Below are positions 35,001 through 44,516 of a stretch of 64,000 nt of DNA, in pieces. Made by a program: the position numbers and the translations under genes. Position 1 is the stretch's first letter, and each line of letters opens with the position of its first letter. The stretch covers positions 3,038,001-3,102,000 of the forward strand of contig OZ260083.1 of the NCBI GenBank assembly GCA_965284435.1, written 5' to 3'. The DNA comes from CAIYZT01 sp947461435 (GTDB lineage Bacteria; Pseudomonadota; Alphaproteobacteria; Rhodobacterales; Rhodobacteraceae). The notes under the pieces are model-generated. The model did no database searches. It was not told where the DNA came from and worked only from the letters and a program-made list of their open reading frames with translations.

Positions 35001-35693
35001 ATGTATGTATTGCACTATGCGCCTGATAACGCGTCGCTCATCATTCGCCTTGTCCTTGAAGAGATGGGACTTCCCTATCGAACTGCTTTGGTAGACCGCC
35101 GTATCCGCGCTCAGGACAGCGCAGAATACAGGGCGATCAATCCCACGGGCCTGATCCCCGCGCTTCAATCAAGCGAAGAAACATTGTTTGAAACAGCCGC
35201 TATTTTGTTGTGGCTCTCCGACAAACACGGCCAAATGGCCCCGACTATTGGCGACGAGCATCGCGGCAATTTTCTGAAATGGTTGTTCTTTACCGCCAAC
35301 ACTTTGCATGCCGATGCGCGGCTTTTGTTCTATCCGGAACAATATGCCGGATTGCCTGACGATCATGTGGCCTTTCGCGGCAAGACTGAGGTCAGAATTT
35401 CCAAACATCTCCGCCTGCTGAACGATATCGCCGCGTCTGCACCGCCTTACCTGAACAAGGAACGGCCTTCGGTCCTGAGCATCTATATTTGCTGTTTGAT
35501 CCGCTGGATCAATCTCTACCCTGTCGACCGCAAGGGATGGTTGCCCTTGCATGACTATCCAGCGCTGTTTGAAATATCATCAAGCCTGCAAGACCGGCCC
35601 GCAACCCACCGAGTGGCCGATGCCGAAGGTCTGGGCCCGACAATCTTCACCGAACCACACTATGCAAACCCGCCTGAGGGATCTGCGCTTTGA
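35001..35693 (+). CDS. Glutathione S-transferase family protein (copy 2)
   Basis: A 230-residue GST paralogous to the preceding gene: both share MY.L...PD.ASLI.RL.LEE, P.G.IPA, E.AAILL.LSD, FLKW.FFT.N and the C-terminal AEGLG.TIFT. Probably a tandem duplication followed by divergence. It is 12 bases upstream of sdaA, so the three genes are likely co-transcribed. Function unknown. Confidence 0.85.
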   Translation: MYVLHYAPDNASLIIRLVLEEMGLPYRTALVDRRIRAQDSAEYRAINPTGLIPALQSSEETLFETAAILLWLSDKHGQMAPTIGDEHRGNFLKWLFFTANTLHADARLLFYPEQYAGLPDDHVAFRGKTEVRISKHLRLLNDIAASAPPYLNKERPSVLSIYICCLIRWINLYPVDRKGWLPLHDYPALFEISSSLQDRPATHRVADAEGLGPTIFTEPHYANPPEGSAL

Positions 35694-35705
35694 AAGGACT
35701 ATCAC

Positions 35706-37085
35706 ATGTTCCTCTCTGTATTTGACATGTTTAAGGTCGGCGTTGGCCCGTCATCCTCGCACACCATGGGCCCGATGGTCGCGGCGGCGCGGTTTTTGGC
35801 TGTCCTTCGCGCCTCGCCATTTCACTTTCACGGACTTAAGGCATCGTTGCATGGATCCCTTGCCTTCACGGGTGTTGGCCACGCCACAGACCGTGCGACG
35901 ATCCTTGGCCTTTCAGGGTTTGAACCCGCGACCTATGACGCCGCACGAGCAGACGTGGCACTGGCCAAGATAGCCGAGAGCCATCAGATTGATGTCAACG
36001 GTCTCCCTCCACTTCACTTTGATCCGAAGAAGGATCTTGTGTTCGATTATGGTCCCGCGTTGTCCGGGCATGCAAACGGGATGATCCTGAAAGCAACGGA
36101 CGCCCAAGGCGACGTCATCTTGCAGGAAACATATTATTCAATTGGTGGCGGTTTTGTTTTGACCGCGGCCGAATTGGAAGCGGCCGGTGGCGGAAAATCC
36201 AAGGTCAAGGCTGACGTTCCGTATCCGTTTGAAACAGCCGATGAAATGCTGGCAATGGCCAAATCCTCAGGCCAGTCGATTGCCCAGATGAAATTGGCAA
36301 ACGAGTTGAAATTCCGCACGAAGGCCGAGATCGATGCAGGAATCGCTCGGTTGTGGGAAGTCATGAACAACTGCATATCGCGCGGCATGGTCGGTGAGGG
36401 TATTTTGCCTGGCGGGCTCAAGGTGCGGCGGCGCGCCAAGGGAATTCATGACGCACTTTTGGCCGAACGCGGGCTGAACATGACCGCGCCGCACACAATC
36501 AATGATTGGATGAGCTTGTACGCCATGGCGGTGAATGAAGAAAACGCCGCCGGAGGGCAAGTTGTGACAGCGCCAACCAATGGCGCGGCAGGGGTCCTGC
36601 CCGCAGTTCTGCGCTATTACCTTGATCATGTGCCCGGGGCGAGCACCACAAAGATTGCCGATTTCCTGCTGACAGCTTCCGCAATCGGGGGGCTTTGCAA
36701 ACATAACGCTTCAATTTCAGGTGCGGAATGCGGTTGCCAAGCAGAAGTTGGGTCTGCTGCCGCTATGGCAGCGGCGGGTTTGTGCGCCGTCATGGGCGGT
36801 ACCGTGATGCAGGTGGAAAATGCTGCGGAAATCGCGTTGGAACATCACTTGGGGATGACATGTGACCCGGTCAAAGGGTTGGTGCAGGTGCCGTGTATTG
36901 AACGCAACGGCCTTGGCGCGATCAAAGCCGTTTCCGCCGCAAGCCTCTCCTTGCGCGGCGATGGCGAACATCTGGTGTCGCTTGACGTCTGCATCGAGAC
37001 CATGCGCCAGACGGGCCATGACATGCACGAAAAGTACAAGGAAACCTCCCTGGGTGGTCTGGCAGTGAACGTGCCGAATTGCTGA
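35706..37085 (+). CDS. sdaA: L-serine ammonia-lyase (4Fe-4S serine dehydratase)
   Basis: Converts L-serine to pyruvate and ammonia, 459 residues with fused beta and alpha domains. SSSHTMGP (17-24) opens the protein. Cluster ligands C344, C386 and C397 correspond with an offset of one to the Legionella type 2 enzyme. The last residue is C459, whose thiolate occupies the open iron site in the resting enzyme of that family. AAAGGA precedes the start. Confidence 0.96.
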   Translation: MFLSVFDMFKVGVGPSSSHTMGPMVAAARFLAVLRASPFHFHGLKASLHGSLAFTGVGHATDRATILGLSGFEPATYDAARADVALAKIAESHQIDVNGLPPLHFDPKKDLVFDYGPALSGHANGMILKATDAQGDVILQETYYSIGGGFVLTAAELEAAGGGKSKVKADVPYPFETADEMLAMAKSSGQSIAQMKLANELKFRTKAEIDAGIARLWEVMNNCISRGMVGEGILPGGLKVRRRAKGIHDALLAERGLNMTAPHTINDWMSLYAMAVNEENAAGGQVVTAPTNGAAGVLPAVLRYYLDHVPGASTTKIADFLLTASAIGGLCKHNASISGAECGCQAEVGSAAAMAAAGLCAVMGGTVMQVENAAEIALEHHLGMTCDPVKGLVQVPCIERNGLGAIKAVSAASLSLRGDGEHLVSLDVCIETMRQTGHDMHEKYKETSLGGLAVNVPNC

Positions 37086-37203
37086 GCGAGCCCAGACAAA
37101 CTGGTAACCATGGTTGCGCGCGAATGGCGCGTCAAAGATTAGTTCAGTCAGAACGTTTTCTTCCAACGGGTTTAAAATCCACCCAAAGACTGGACGGGAC
37201 CCC

Positions 37204-38124
37204 ATGATCAAAGACCCTACGCTTCGCGGCATAGCTTTGATGATTGCTTTTTGTGTGCTTGCACCGATGCTCGACACCGCTTCCAAACTCGCGACGCAGA
37301 CGATCCCAGTCGGGCAGATCACTGCTGCGCGTTTTGTCGTGCAAGGGGCTCTGATGGCTCCAATAGCTCTTGCTATGGGACTGTCATGGCAGATGACGCC
37401 TCGCTTGACGGGTTTGATAATCTTGCGGGCCGTGTTCTTGATTCTCTCCACCTACGCCTTTGTTGCGGCCGTCACTGTCATGCCGATTGCCGATGCTCTG
37501 GCCATCGTCTTCGTTGAACCGTTCATCCTTTTGATCCTTGGCCACCTGATTTTTGCAGATGAAATCGGGCCTCGCCGCATCATCGCATCGGTCGTGGGGT
37601 TTCTTGGCGCTCTCTTGGTTATCCAGCCCTCGCTTTCGGCCTTTGGCTGGGTGGCCCTTTACCCCCTTGCCACCGCCTTCTTGTTTTCGGGGTATATGCT
37701 GATAACCCGCGCAATCTCGTCTCAGATGGATTCAGTTATCCAGCAGCTTCACACGTCCATAGCGGGCAGCGTGATATGTCTGCCTATTCTGCTTTGGGCT
37801 GACGGGACGAACACTTATTCGCTGGATCCAGTGATGCCGCAAGGCTGGGCCTGGGTCTGGCTGTTCGGTGTCGGGTTTTGGGCCGCTGTAAGCCACATGT
37901 GCATGACCCTTGCCCTCAAGAATGCACCGGCCTCTACGCTGGCCCCGATTCATTACCTTGAAATCGTGACGGCTGTCGTCTTGGGCTATGCCGTTTTCGG
38001 TGATTTCCCGAACTGGATGACTTGGGCCGGAATTGCAGTGATTGTTTCGTCAGGCCTGTACATCATACTTCGCGAACGGCATTCAGCAGCCCAAAGCACC
38101 GCAAGACTGCCGGCAGATATCTGA
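37204..38124 (+). CDS. EamA/DMT-family transporter
   Basis: A 306-residue membrane protein with ten predicted helices arranged as two EamA repeats; GLKIL-like basic loops and the second-repeat phrase APASTLAPIHYLEIVTAVVLGYAVFGDFP are typical. ATG 37204 gives the natural N terminus; an upstream frame adds 30 residues overlapping the leader. Substrate unknown (family exports metabolites or amino acids). Its last 62 bases overlap the convergent thiamine pyrophosphokinase gene. Confidence 0.85.
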   Translation: MIKDPTLRGIALMIAFCVLAPMLDTASKLATQTIPVGQITAARFVVQGALMAPIALAMGLSWQMTPRLTGLIILRAVFLILSTYAFVAAVTVMPIADALAIVFVEPFILLILGHLIFADEIGPRRIIASVVGFLGALLVIQPSLSAFGWVALYPLATAFLFSGYMLITRAISSQMDSVIQQLHTSIAGSVICLPILLWADGTNTYSLDPVMPQGWAWVWLFGVGFWAAVSHMCMTLALKNAPASTLAPIHYLEIVTAVVLGYAVFGDFPNWMTWAGIAVIVSSGLYIILRERHSAAQSTARLPADI

Positions 38125-38734
38125 CGGAAACAATAACAAGCATCTTGGCAGCATCAAATGTAAGGCTCACATCGGGCGTCGATACTTGGTTTGACGTTCC
38201 GATCATTGCATCAGGCGCAAAGTGCAATCCGTCGATCGGCCACTTCAGACCCTCGCTTTGGCCGCTGACGGCCCCCATGGGAAAAAGCGACAGTCGCGAA
38301 CCGACGGGGAGTTGCAGGCGCAAGGATCTTGGAGCCAGAAAGCTTACGTCACTGCCTGACAAGATAAAGCACCGTTTGTCCGGATGACGGACAAGACTAT
38401 TCAATACCGCAAGGCCATGATCGGCGCGTGCCCCCGCAAAGCCCAGACCAAGGATGAACGGCGCCGCGATTGATCGCAGGGACTTGTCAAAATCGGTCGT
38501 GATCTGTTCATCAATTGGAAACAGACGCCCCTGAAGCTTTTGTCGTGCTTCTGGCGAAATCGAATCAAAATCACCAATGACCGCCTCTGGCTCTGCGTTA
38601 AGCCGCAACAAACGGTCAGCGCCCCCGTCCGCAGCAACAAGATATGGCGCAAAGCGGCGTGCTCTTGCCAGTTCAGCGCCGGTAAAAGGGGCGCCACCCG
38701 CAAGGGTTACGCCAGAGTTGGATTCGACAATCAC
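38063..38734 (-). CDS. thiN: Thiamine pyrophosphokinase
   Basis: Converts thiamine to thiamine diphosphate, 223 residues. Motifs AADGGADRLL, GDFDSIS (54-60) and TTDFDKSL (79-86) are the catalytic acidic sites of the family. The C-terminal thiamine-binding barrel has GSRLSLFPMG and STPDVSLTFD-like segments. The 3' end overlaps the transporter gene by 62 bases in the opposite direction. Confidence 0.88.
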   Translation of the reverse strand: MIVESNSGVTLAGGAPFTGAELARARRFAPYLVAADGGADRLLRLNAEPEAVIGDFDSISPEARQKLQGRLFPIDEQITTDFDKSLRSIAAPFILGLGFAGARADHGLAVLNSLVRHPDKRCFILSGSDVSFLAPRSLRLQLPVGSRLSLFPMGAVSGQSEGLKWPIDGLHFAPDAMIGTSNQVSTPDVSLTFDAAKMLVIVSVRYLPAVLRCFGLLNAVREV

Positions 38735-38883
38735 GCAAATTCCGCCAATACTGTTTCCTCAATTGCGGCAAAGACCCGGTTCCAAGAACACAATCAATCC
38801 TTCAAATTACCCCGTTCTGTCCATGGATTCGATTTAGTGACAGGTCAGTTTCATAGTGTAGTCGATTGAGGGGCCAGCATCAG

Positions 38884-41340
38884 ATGATCGGTGCAAGTAA
38901 AATTCTAACGGTTTCCTATGGAACCTTTTCTTGTACGTTGGAAGGCTTTGAAGAGCCGTTCAACACAATGAAGGCAATTGCGGAATACTTCCGCGACCTG
39001 GCCGCAGGCGACCGTTACTTTGGTGCAGAACCGCCGATACCGGATGCGGCGATGCTGCATGCGATTGCCGAGCGCGAAATTCAGCGCCGGGTTGAAACCA
39101 AGATTCAAGAAAACGGCGTCATCCTTCGTGCCGCTGAAGAACCCAAACAATCGACCGGACCAAGGCTGGCTGCGGCTTTGACACAGTCGGCTCCGCCGGA
39201 AACCTCAGAATTTGTCACATCACTGGCCTCGGATGATCTTGCGGCCGATAGCATTCCAACACTAGACCATTTCGCTAAGGGCGCATCAGCGTTCAGCAAC
39301 GCCGACAGCGAGGGCGAAGATTTTGCACCATCCTTGGTTGATGGTCCGACGCTTTCGACAGTCGCCCAAACTTTGTCACGTCTTCGCGCGCTGCGCGACG
39401 ATCCTGTGCCGCGGATTGACAAGGACGCGGGTCTGCTTCCGCCCAGCACACCCGGTACGGAATTTGACGATCAAAACAAGGCATTGGAGCTCTCGGCTGA
39501 CAAGACCTTCTTCAACACTGATGAAATCGACGATGACAAAGTGTTTGAATCAGAGGCGACGGAAAGCGAAGAAAACGGGCAGGTTCCGAACCGTGATCTG
39601 GTGGCAGGTCACGACGCGGACATGTTCACGCGCATTTTAGAAAGCGTCGACCAAAGTGATGCCGCCGATGAACCCATCGAAGACGAAGCCACGGGTTTCG
39701 CGGACGACTTAGGTAATTTTGACGATGGTGATGCAGGTCCGGCACCAGAAGCAGAACTCAACATTGGCAGTCTTTTGGAGCAATTTCCAGAAACCGATCG
39801 CGTTCTCGGCGATATGTCCACAGCGTCAGATGACACGTCTTTGCATGATGACGACCAACCCGAAGATTTATTGATCGCAACACATCCCTTCGATGACGAA
39901 CCGGCTGAGACCTATGTTGATGCCGAGATCATCGAAGATGATTTGCCGTCGCCGACTGCCCAATCAGCTGAAGTCGTTGATTCTGAGCCGACCTCCACAT
40001 CATCAGATGTGGCGGATCACAAAGACGCTGCGCAATTGGAAACGGCAACACTTCCCGAAGATGGTCCTCGCAAACTGCGAAAAGTCCGCCGATTGGGAGC
40101 AACCGCACAAACCATCAATTCCGCTCCCGATCTGTTGCCGGAAGGTCAAGAACGGGCCGACTTTCCTGCCGCAAACCCGCCGGACACCGAAACAAAGCCA
40201 GCGGCCACGACGGCGGCCAGTCCGGCCTTGCAAAAGGCGCGGGCACGCGTCATTCGCATCCGCAAGGCCGACGCAGGCGCAGTCGCAGTCGCAGATCTAA
40301 TTGCCCACCCGGCCCCCCGGATTCTGGAGGCAACTCAATCGTTGTCTGACGAGGCGGAAGCTGAGTTGGCAGCCGAGCTTGCCGCACTAGAAGCGGACAT
40401 CGCCGCGACTGGAAACGCCGCCACGCAACAGGCACCTTTGATTTTGCAACAGGCGCTCGGCACCATCCAACCGGAAATCGCAGAAGAAGGCGCGATCGAT
40501 CGCCTGATCAAGCAGACCGACAGCGAGTTGGAAAAACCCGATGCACGGCGCCGCCTCTCTGCCATTCAGCACCTGAAAGCGGCCGTCGCCGCAACCGTGG
40601 CCGACCGACTTGGAAAGACCACCTCGGACAAGCAACCCGATGAGCAGCAGGATCGGTATCGCCGCGATCTTGACCAAGTCGTCAAGGCTAGCAGACCTTC
40701 AGATATCTCACCTAAGCCGGCGCCTCTGATTTTGGTTTCAGAACAGCGCATCGATTTGCCGCGCAGCCCTGCCCCATCGATTTCGCCCGTGCAGGTCGTT
40801 CCATCGGCTGGCCCAATTGCAGGGCAGGATGTCATCCATCCGCGCCGCATTCAGGTTGCGCGCGGCAACGTCGCAACGGCTGTGGAACCAGAGATGGCGC
40901 CGCCGCAAATCACATCCGTGGGCATGGCGTTAACTTCTGCGGCGCTTGATCAGGACGAAGTAAGTGTCATGGGGAATGTCGACCTCGAATCTGATTTCAT
41001 CGACGATCAAGACGACATTGTTGAAAACATATTCTCGGGCGATCAAAATCAAAGTTTCGCTGACTTCGCCGAAGCAATGGGAGTGTTGGACCTGTCAGAA
41101 CTCCTTGAGGCGGCGGGTGTCTACAATACCCTCGTTCTGAACAAGCCTGAATTCACGCGCGCCCATCTGTTCAAACAAATCGAGGACTTGACCAAAGAAG
41201 AAACGCCAGAACTTGAAGAGGTGCTGGTAGAATTCGGCGACCTGTTGCGTGACGGTCGCATGCAAAAACTTCGGCGTGGAATGTATGCCGTCGGGACGGC
41301 ATCCCCTTTGATGGTTGAAGCAAAAAAGTTTGCCGGCTGA
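38884..41340 (+). CDS. Large acidic protein of unknown function, 818 aa
   Basis: The N terminus (about 1-75) begins MIGASKILTVSYGTFSCTLEGF and contains MKAIAEYFRDLAAGDRYFGAEPP, which I recognise as recurring in Rhodobacteraceae hypothetical proteins. Residues about 90-560 are acidic, Asp/Glu/Ala/Pro-rich and probably disordered. A helical C-terminal block (about 725-818) has LDLSELLEAAGVYN and LFKQIEDLTKEE. There is no signal peptide, membrane helix or kinase domain. Start chosen from GAGGGG upstream of ATG 38884. Function unknown. Confidence 0.8.
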   Translation: MIGASKILTVSYGTFSCTLEGFEEPFNTMKAIAEYFRDLAAGDRYFGAEPPIPDAAMLHAIAEREIQRRVETKIQENGVILRAAEEPKQSTGPRLAAALTQSAPPETSEFVTSLASDDLAADSIPTLDHFAKGASAFSNADSEGEDFAPSLVDGPTLSTVAQTLSRLRALRDDPVPRIDKDAGLLPPSTPGTEFDDQNKALELSADKTFFNTDEIDDDKVFESEATESEENGQVPNRDLVAGHDADMFTRILESVDQSDAADEPIEDEATGFADDLGNFDDGDAGPAPEAELNIGSLLEQFPETDRVLGDMSTASDDTSLHDDDQPEDLLIATHPFDDEPAETYVDAEIIEDDLPSPTAQSAEVVDSEPTSTSSDVADHKDAAQLETATLPEDGPRKLRKVRRLGATAQTINSAPDLLPEGQERADFPAANPPDTETKPAATTAASPALQKARARVIRIRKADAGAVAVADLIAHPAPRILEATQSLSDEAEAELAAELAALEADIAATGNAATQQAPLILQQALGTIQPEIAEEGAIDRLIKQTDSELEKPDARRRLSAIQHLKAAVAATVADRLGKTTSDKQPDEQQDRYRRDLDQVVKASRPSDISPKPAPLILVSEQRIDLPRSPAPSISPVQVVPSAGPIAGQDVIHPRRIQVARGNVATAVEPEMAPPQITSVGMALTSAALDQDEVSVMGNVDLESDFIDDQDDIVENIFSGDQNQSFADFAEAMGVLDLSELLEAAGVYNTLVLNKPEFTRAHLFKQIEDLTKEETPELEEVLVEFGDLLRDGRMQKLRRGMYAVGTASPLMVEAKKFAG

Positions 41341-41363
41341 GACTGCCACTCACGCCCAGGCTC

Positions 41364-41396
41364 CGGGGGGAAAGAGAACTGCTCTCTTTTCCCCCG
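41364..41396. terminator. Strong hairpin between two convergent genes
   Basis: A 14-bp stem (CGGGGGGAAAGAGA with TCTCTTTTCCCCCG, one G-T pair) and a five-base loop, 24 bases after the acidic protein stop and 27 bases after the DUF2842 stop. The A/T tracts in the stem make it a likely bidirectional terminator. Confidence 0.8.
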
Positions 41397-41422
41397 ATGT
41401 GTTTGATATTGTTATCAGATCG

Positions 41423-41659
41423 TTAGCGGCCGCCAACCTGGTCCTTTTGATCAGGATCAGCTTGACCTATTCCCCGAAAAACCGCTCTGAAGGGCAAAGC
41501 CCAAACCATGCCCAGCCCCATGTAGATTGCCAGTTCCATCAAGACAGATGGACGATCCATCCAGCCAACGAACGTGACCGCCATCACGATGTAGGCGGGC
41601 AGGCCCAACACTAGGATCAACAGAGATAACCGCTTCTTCGTCTTGTACTGAAGCGCCAT
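41423..41659 (-). CDS. DUF2842 family membrane protein
   Basis: A 78-residue protein with two membrane helices (about 10-30 and 40-60) and the sequence VGWMDRPSVLMELAIYMGLGMVWALP typical of DUF2842. GGAGAGG lies eight bases before ATG 41659. It follows purA by 32 bases on the same strand. Function unknown. Confidence 0.88.
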   Translation of the reverse strand: MALQYKTKKRLSLLILVLGLPAYIVMAVTFVGWMDRPSVLMELAIYMGLGMVWALPFRAVFRGIGQADPDQKDQVGGR

Positions 41660-41691
41660 TTGCGCTGCCTCTCCGTTTTGCCGCACCAAAT

Positions 41692-42984
41692 TCAGTCCGC
41701 GAACGGATCCGTAACAAGGATCGTGTCTTCCCGCTCCGGTGATGTGGAAAGTAGGGCGACTGGGCACTGAATCAACTCTTCGATCCGTTTGACGTACTTG
41801 ATGGCGGCCGCAGGAAGTTCAGACCAAGACCTCGCCCCGGCCGTCGTCTCTGACCAGCCATCCATTTCTTCGTAAATCGGCGTGCATCGGGACTGTTGAT
41901 TTGCGGCAATCGGCAAATAATCCATTCGGACGCCGTCAAGGTCGTAGCCCACGCATATTTTCAACGTCTTGAACCCGTCCAAAACGTCCAACTTGGTCAA
42001 GGCAATCCCCGAGACACCCGATGTTGCACAGGTCTGGCGCACAAGGACGGCGTCAAACCAACCGCAACGACGCTTGCGCCCTGTTACGGTTCCAAACTCA
42101 TGTCCGCGTTCGCCCAGTCGCTCCCCGTCGGCATCGAAAAGTTCTGCGGGAAAGGGTCCTTCGCCCACTCGTGTGGTGTAGGCCTTAACGATACCCAGAA
42201 CAAAGTCGATTGCGGTCGGACCCAAGCCCACTCCTGTCGCCGCTTGGCCGGCGATAACGTTAGATGACGTCACATAAGGGTAGGTGCCGAAATCAATATC
42301 CAAAAGAGCGCCCTGCGCCCCTTCAAACAAAATACGTTTACCGGCTCTGCGAGCATCGGTCATGACTTTCCAGACAGGCTTGGCATAAGGTAAAACCTTT
42401 GGCGCAATCTCCCGCAATGCCGCCAAAAGCGCATCACGGTCAATCGGTTCGACGCCAAGGCCCCGCCGCAAGGCATCATGGTGGCCCATCAAACGGTCAA
42501 CCCTGGTCACCAAAGTCGCTTCATCCGCCAAATCTGCAACACGAACGGCCCTGCGTCCAACCTTGTCTTCATAGGCCGGACCAATGCCACGACCAGTGGT
42601 GCCGATCTTCGCTATCGAATTCTGGCTTTCTCTTGCGCGGTCCAATTCCCCATGGATCGGCAATATCAACGAGGCATTCTCTGCAAGCATCAGATTATCG
42701 GTCGTAATATCGACACCTTGACCACGCAGCTTGTCGATCTCCATGACAAGATGCCAAGGATCAACAACAACCCCATTTCCAATGACCGACAGCTTGCCGC
42801 CACGCACGATGCCGCTGGGCAGAAGGCTCAGTTTGTAGACCTTACCGTCGATGACAAGCGTATGGCCGGCGTTGTGGCCCCCTTGAAAGCGAGCGATCAC
42901 ATCCGCGCGCTCTGACAACCAATCTACGATCTTTCCTTTACCTTCGTCACCCCATTGGGCACCGACGACGACGACATTGGCCAC
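41692..42984 (-). CDS. purA: Adenylosuccinate synthetase
   Basis: GTP-dependent ligase joining IMP and aspartate on the way to AMP, 430 residues. The P-loop QWGDEGKGK (10-18), GGHNAGHT, GTTGRGIGPAYEDK and the C-terminal base-recognition TKLDVLDG are all intact. Probably co-transcribed with DUF2842. Confidence 0.97.
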   Translation of the reverse strand: MANVVVVGAQWGDEGKGKIVDWLSERADVIARFQGGHNAGHTLVIDGKVYKLSLLPSGIVRGGKLSVIGNGVVVDPWHLVMEIDKLRGQGVDITTDNLMLAENASLILPIHGELDRARESQNSIAKIGTTGRGIGPAYEDKVGRRAVRVADLADEATLVTRVDRLMGHHDALRRGLGVEPIDRDALLAALREIAPKVLPYAKPVWKVMTDARRAGKRILFEGAQGALLDIDFGTYPYVTSSNVIAGQAATGVGLGPTAIDFVLGIVKAYTTRVGEGPFPAELFDADGERLGERGHEFGTVTGRKRRCGWFDAVLVRQTCATSGVSGIALTKLDVLDGFKTLKICVGYDLDGVRMDYLPIAANQQSRCTPIYEEMDGWSETTAGARSWSELPAAAIKYVKRIEELIQCPVALLSTSPEREDTILVTDPFAD

Positions 42985-43151
42985 GGCGTATCCTTTGCGT
43001 ATCTGGAAAAACCGTGGCTGCTATAGCGGCCCCAACAGCAGGTGGAAACCGCTAAATCAACCGAGGATGGCCAAAACCAAAGAATGTGATCATGTCGCGC
43101 TGGACAGCCCTGCAAAGTTACGGCACCAAAGACACATTAAGGAGGATTGAA

Positions 43152-43547
43152 ATGGGAATTTTCTGGCGTTTCTTGGGGGCTTTTGTTCTTTTGGCGGCAA
43201 CCTATAACCCGACCCAATTCAACTATATCCATTGGGTGAACAACCATTGGCCCGCGCAAATGCCCCTTGCAATCTTTCTTGGCCTTTTGCTGTCTGTCGG
43301 CTTCATCGTCTACGTGATGTCCACCTTGCGCTCTATCGGTCCGCTCGGTGTTTTGCTGACAGGATCAATTATTGGCGCAGGACTATGGGTGTTGATTGAT
43401 TGGGGAGTCTTGTCTCTGCAAAATTCAACGCTGAACACTTGGCTTGGCCTTGCCGCCCTTGCAGTGATCATGGGTCTTGGATTGTCGTGGTCAATCCTTC
43501 GGCAAAAGCTTTCTGGACAAGCCACTGTTGATGAGGTGCAAGACTGA
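43152..43547 (+). CDS. DUF6524 family membrane protein
   Basis: A 131-residue protein with four membrane helices; it begins MGIFWRFLGAFVLLAATYNPTQFNYIHWV, which I associate with DUF6524. GGAGGATTGA precedes ATG 43152, deciding it over an in-frame start 22 codons upstream. The stop overlaps the next start (TGATG). Function unknown. Confidence 0.8.
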   Translation: MGIFWRFLGAFVLLAATYNPTQFNYIHWVNNHWPAQMPLAIFLGLLLSVGFIVYVMSTLRSIGPLGVLLTGSIIGAGLWVLIDWGVLSLQNSTLNTWLGLAALAVIMGLGLSWSILRQKLSGQATVDEVQD

Positions 43548-43930
43548 TGATCAAGTATATCACTTTGGGAACGAATGATTTGGCCGCCGCTCGTGCGTTT
43601 TACAACAGCGTGATGGCCAGTCTGGGGTATTCTCTTCGCGCGGAATACGAGGACGAGCTGGGATACGGCCCCTTGGAGCCTGAGAATATTCTTCTTTGGG
43701 TCACAAAACCCTATGACGGCCGAAATGCGACTGTGGGCAACGGCTCGATGACGGCATTGCGGGCCGCCTCGCGCCAAGCGGTCGACAACTTTCATGCCGC
43801 CGGCCTTGCTGCCGGTGGCACTGATGAAGGTGCACCAGGGCTGCGTCCCTATGGCCCGAACTTTTATGCGTGCTATCTGCGTGATCCTGATGGAAACAAA
43901 TTATCAGCCGTCTGCGATAGCCCGGAATAG
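43547..43930 (+). CDS. VOC (glyoxalase/bleomycin-resistance) family protein
   Basis: A 127-residue single VOC unit: ITLGTNDLAAARAFYNSVMASLGY at the start and YACYLRDPDGNKLSAVCD at the end, the usual metal-site edge strands. The classical metal His is replaced in the first strand by Thr, so glyoxalase activity is unlikely. Coupled to the upstream DUF6524 gene. Substrate unknown. Confidence 0.85.
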   Translation: MIKYITLGTNDLAAARAFYNSVMASLGYSLRAEYEDELGYGPLEPENILLWVTKPYDGRNATVGNGSMTALRAASRQAVDNFHAAGLAAGGTDEGAPGLRPYGPNFYACYLRDPDGNKLSAVCDSPE

Positions 43931-44008
43931 TTGCGGCAGAACGGGGTTGCGGCACGGCACGGATGCGCCTAGATAGACGCGTCATTTGCAGTCAAGAAGC
44001 GCATATCC

Positions 44009-44374
44009 ATGGAAACTGTCGTCCTCGCCGTTCACCTGATCCTTGCCTTTCTTTTGATAGGCATCGTTCTGCTTCAACGGTCCGAAGGAAGCGGGTTGAC
44101 CTCGCAAGGCGGGGCTATGTCTGCCCGCTCTGCCGCAACGGCCCTGTCAAAGCTGACATGGGTTATAGCTGGTCTTTTCATTGCAACCTCGATCGCGTTG
44201 ACAGTGATCGCCGCCCAGAAATCCGGGGCGGGCTCAATTGCTGACCAGATTTCGACAGAGTCAGCCGCACAAACGGGCACAGATTCTGGACTGTCAGGCG
44301 ATTTGACGGCACCATTGACGACAGATGAACCCGCCGCTCCTCCGCCGGCTCAGCCTGCGGCACCGTCTAACTAA
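44009..44374 (+). CDS. secG: Protein translocase subunit SecG
   Basis: Small SecYEG subunit, 121 residues. Two membrane helices (about 3-23 and 50-70) flank the conserved cytoplasmic LLQRSEGSGLTSQGG and MSARSAATALSKLTW. A Pro/Ala-rich tail ends the protein. Located directly before pyrG, an arrangement seen in Alphaproteobacteria. Confidence 0.94.
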   Translation: METVVLAVHLILAFLLIGIVLLQRSEGSGLTSQGGAMSARSAATALSKLTWVIAGLFIATSIALTVIAAQKSGAGSIADQISTESAAQTGTDSGLSGDLTAPLTTDEPAAPPPAQPAAPSN

Positions 44375-44457
44375 GCGCAAAATATAGACTGAATCCTGAA
44401 TTAAATGACAGCATCTTGCGGTCTTGTTGCGCTTTGCTTTGGTCTAGGCTATTGCTC

Positions 44458-44516
44458 AACTCCCGTGATGGTGTGATTCCAAAAGTCCGAATCGCCCAAA
44501 CCTAAACACGGGAGTT
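44458..44516 (+). promoter_or_regulatory. pyrG leader hairpin sequestering the ribosome binding site
   Basis: AACTCCCGTG (44458-44467) and CACGGGAGTT (44507-44516) are a perfect 10-bp inverted repeat. The 3' arm contains GGGAG, the pyrG Shine-Dalgarno, six bases before the ATG. A second nested stem (GTGATTC 44473-44479 with GAATCGC 44489-44495, one G-U pair) lies in the loop. The fold would block translation initiation. Ligand or signal unknown. Confidence 0.65.

Noticed and set aside
38884..41340. Chemotaxis kinase CheA assignment for the acidic protein
   Set aside because: There is no HPt histidine motif, no HATPase N/G boxes and no CheW domain.
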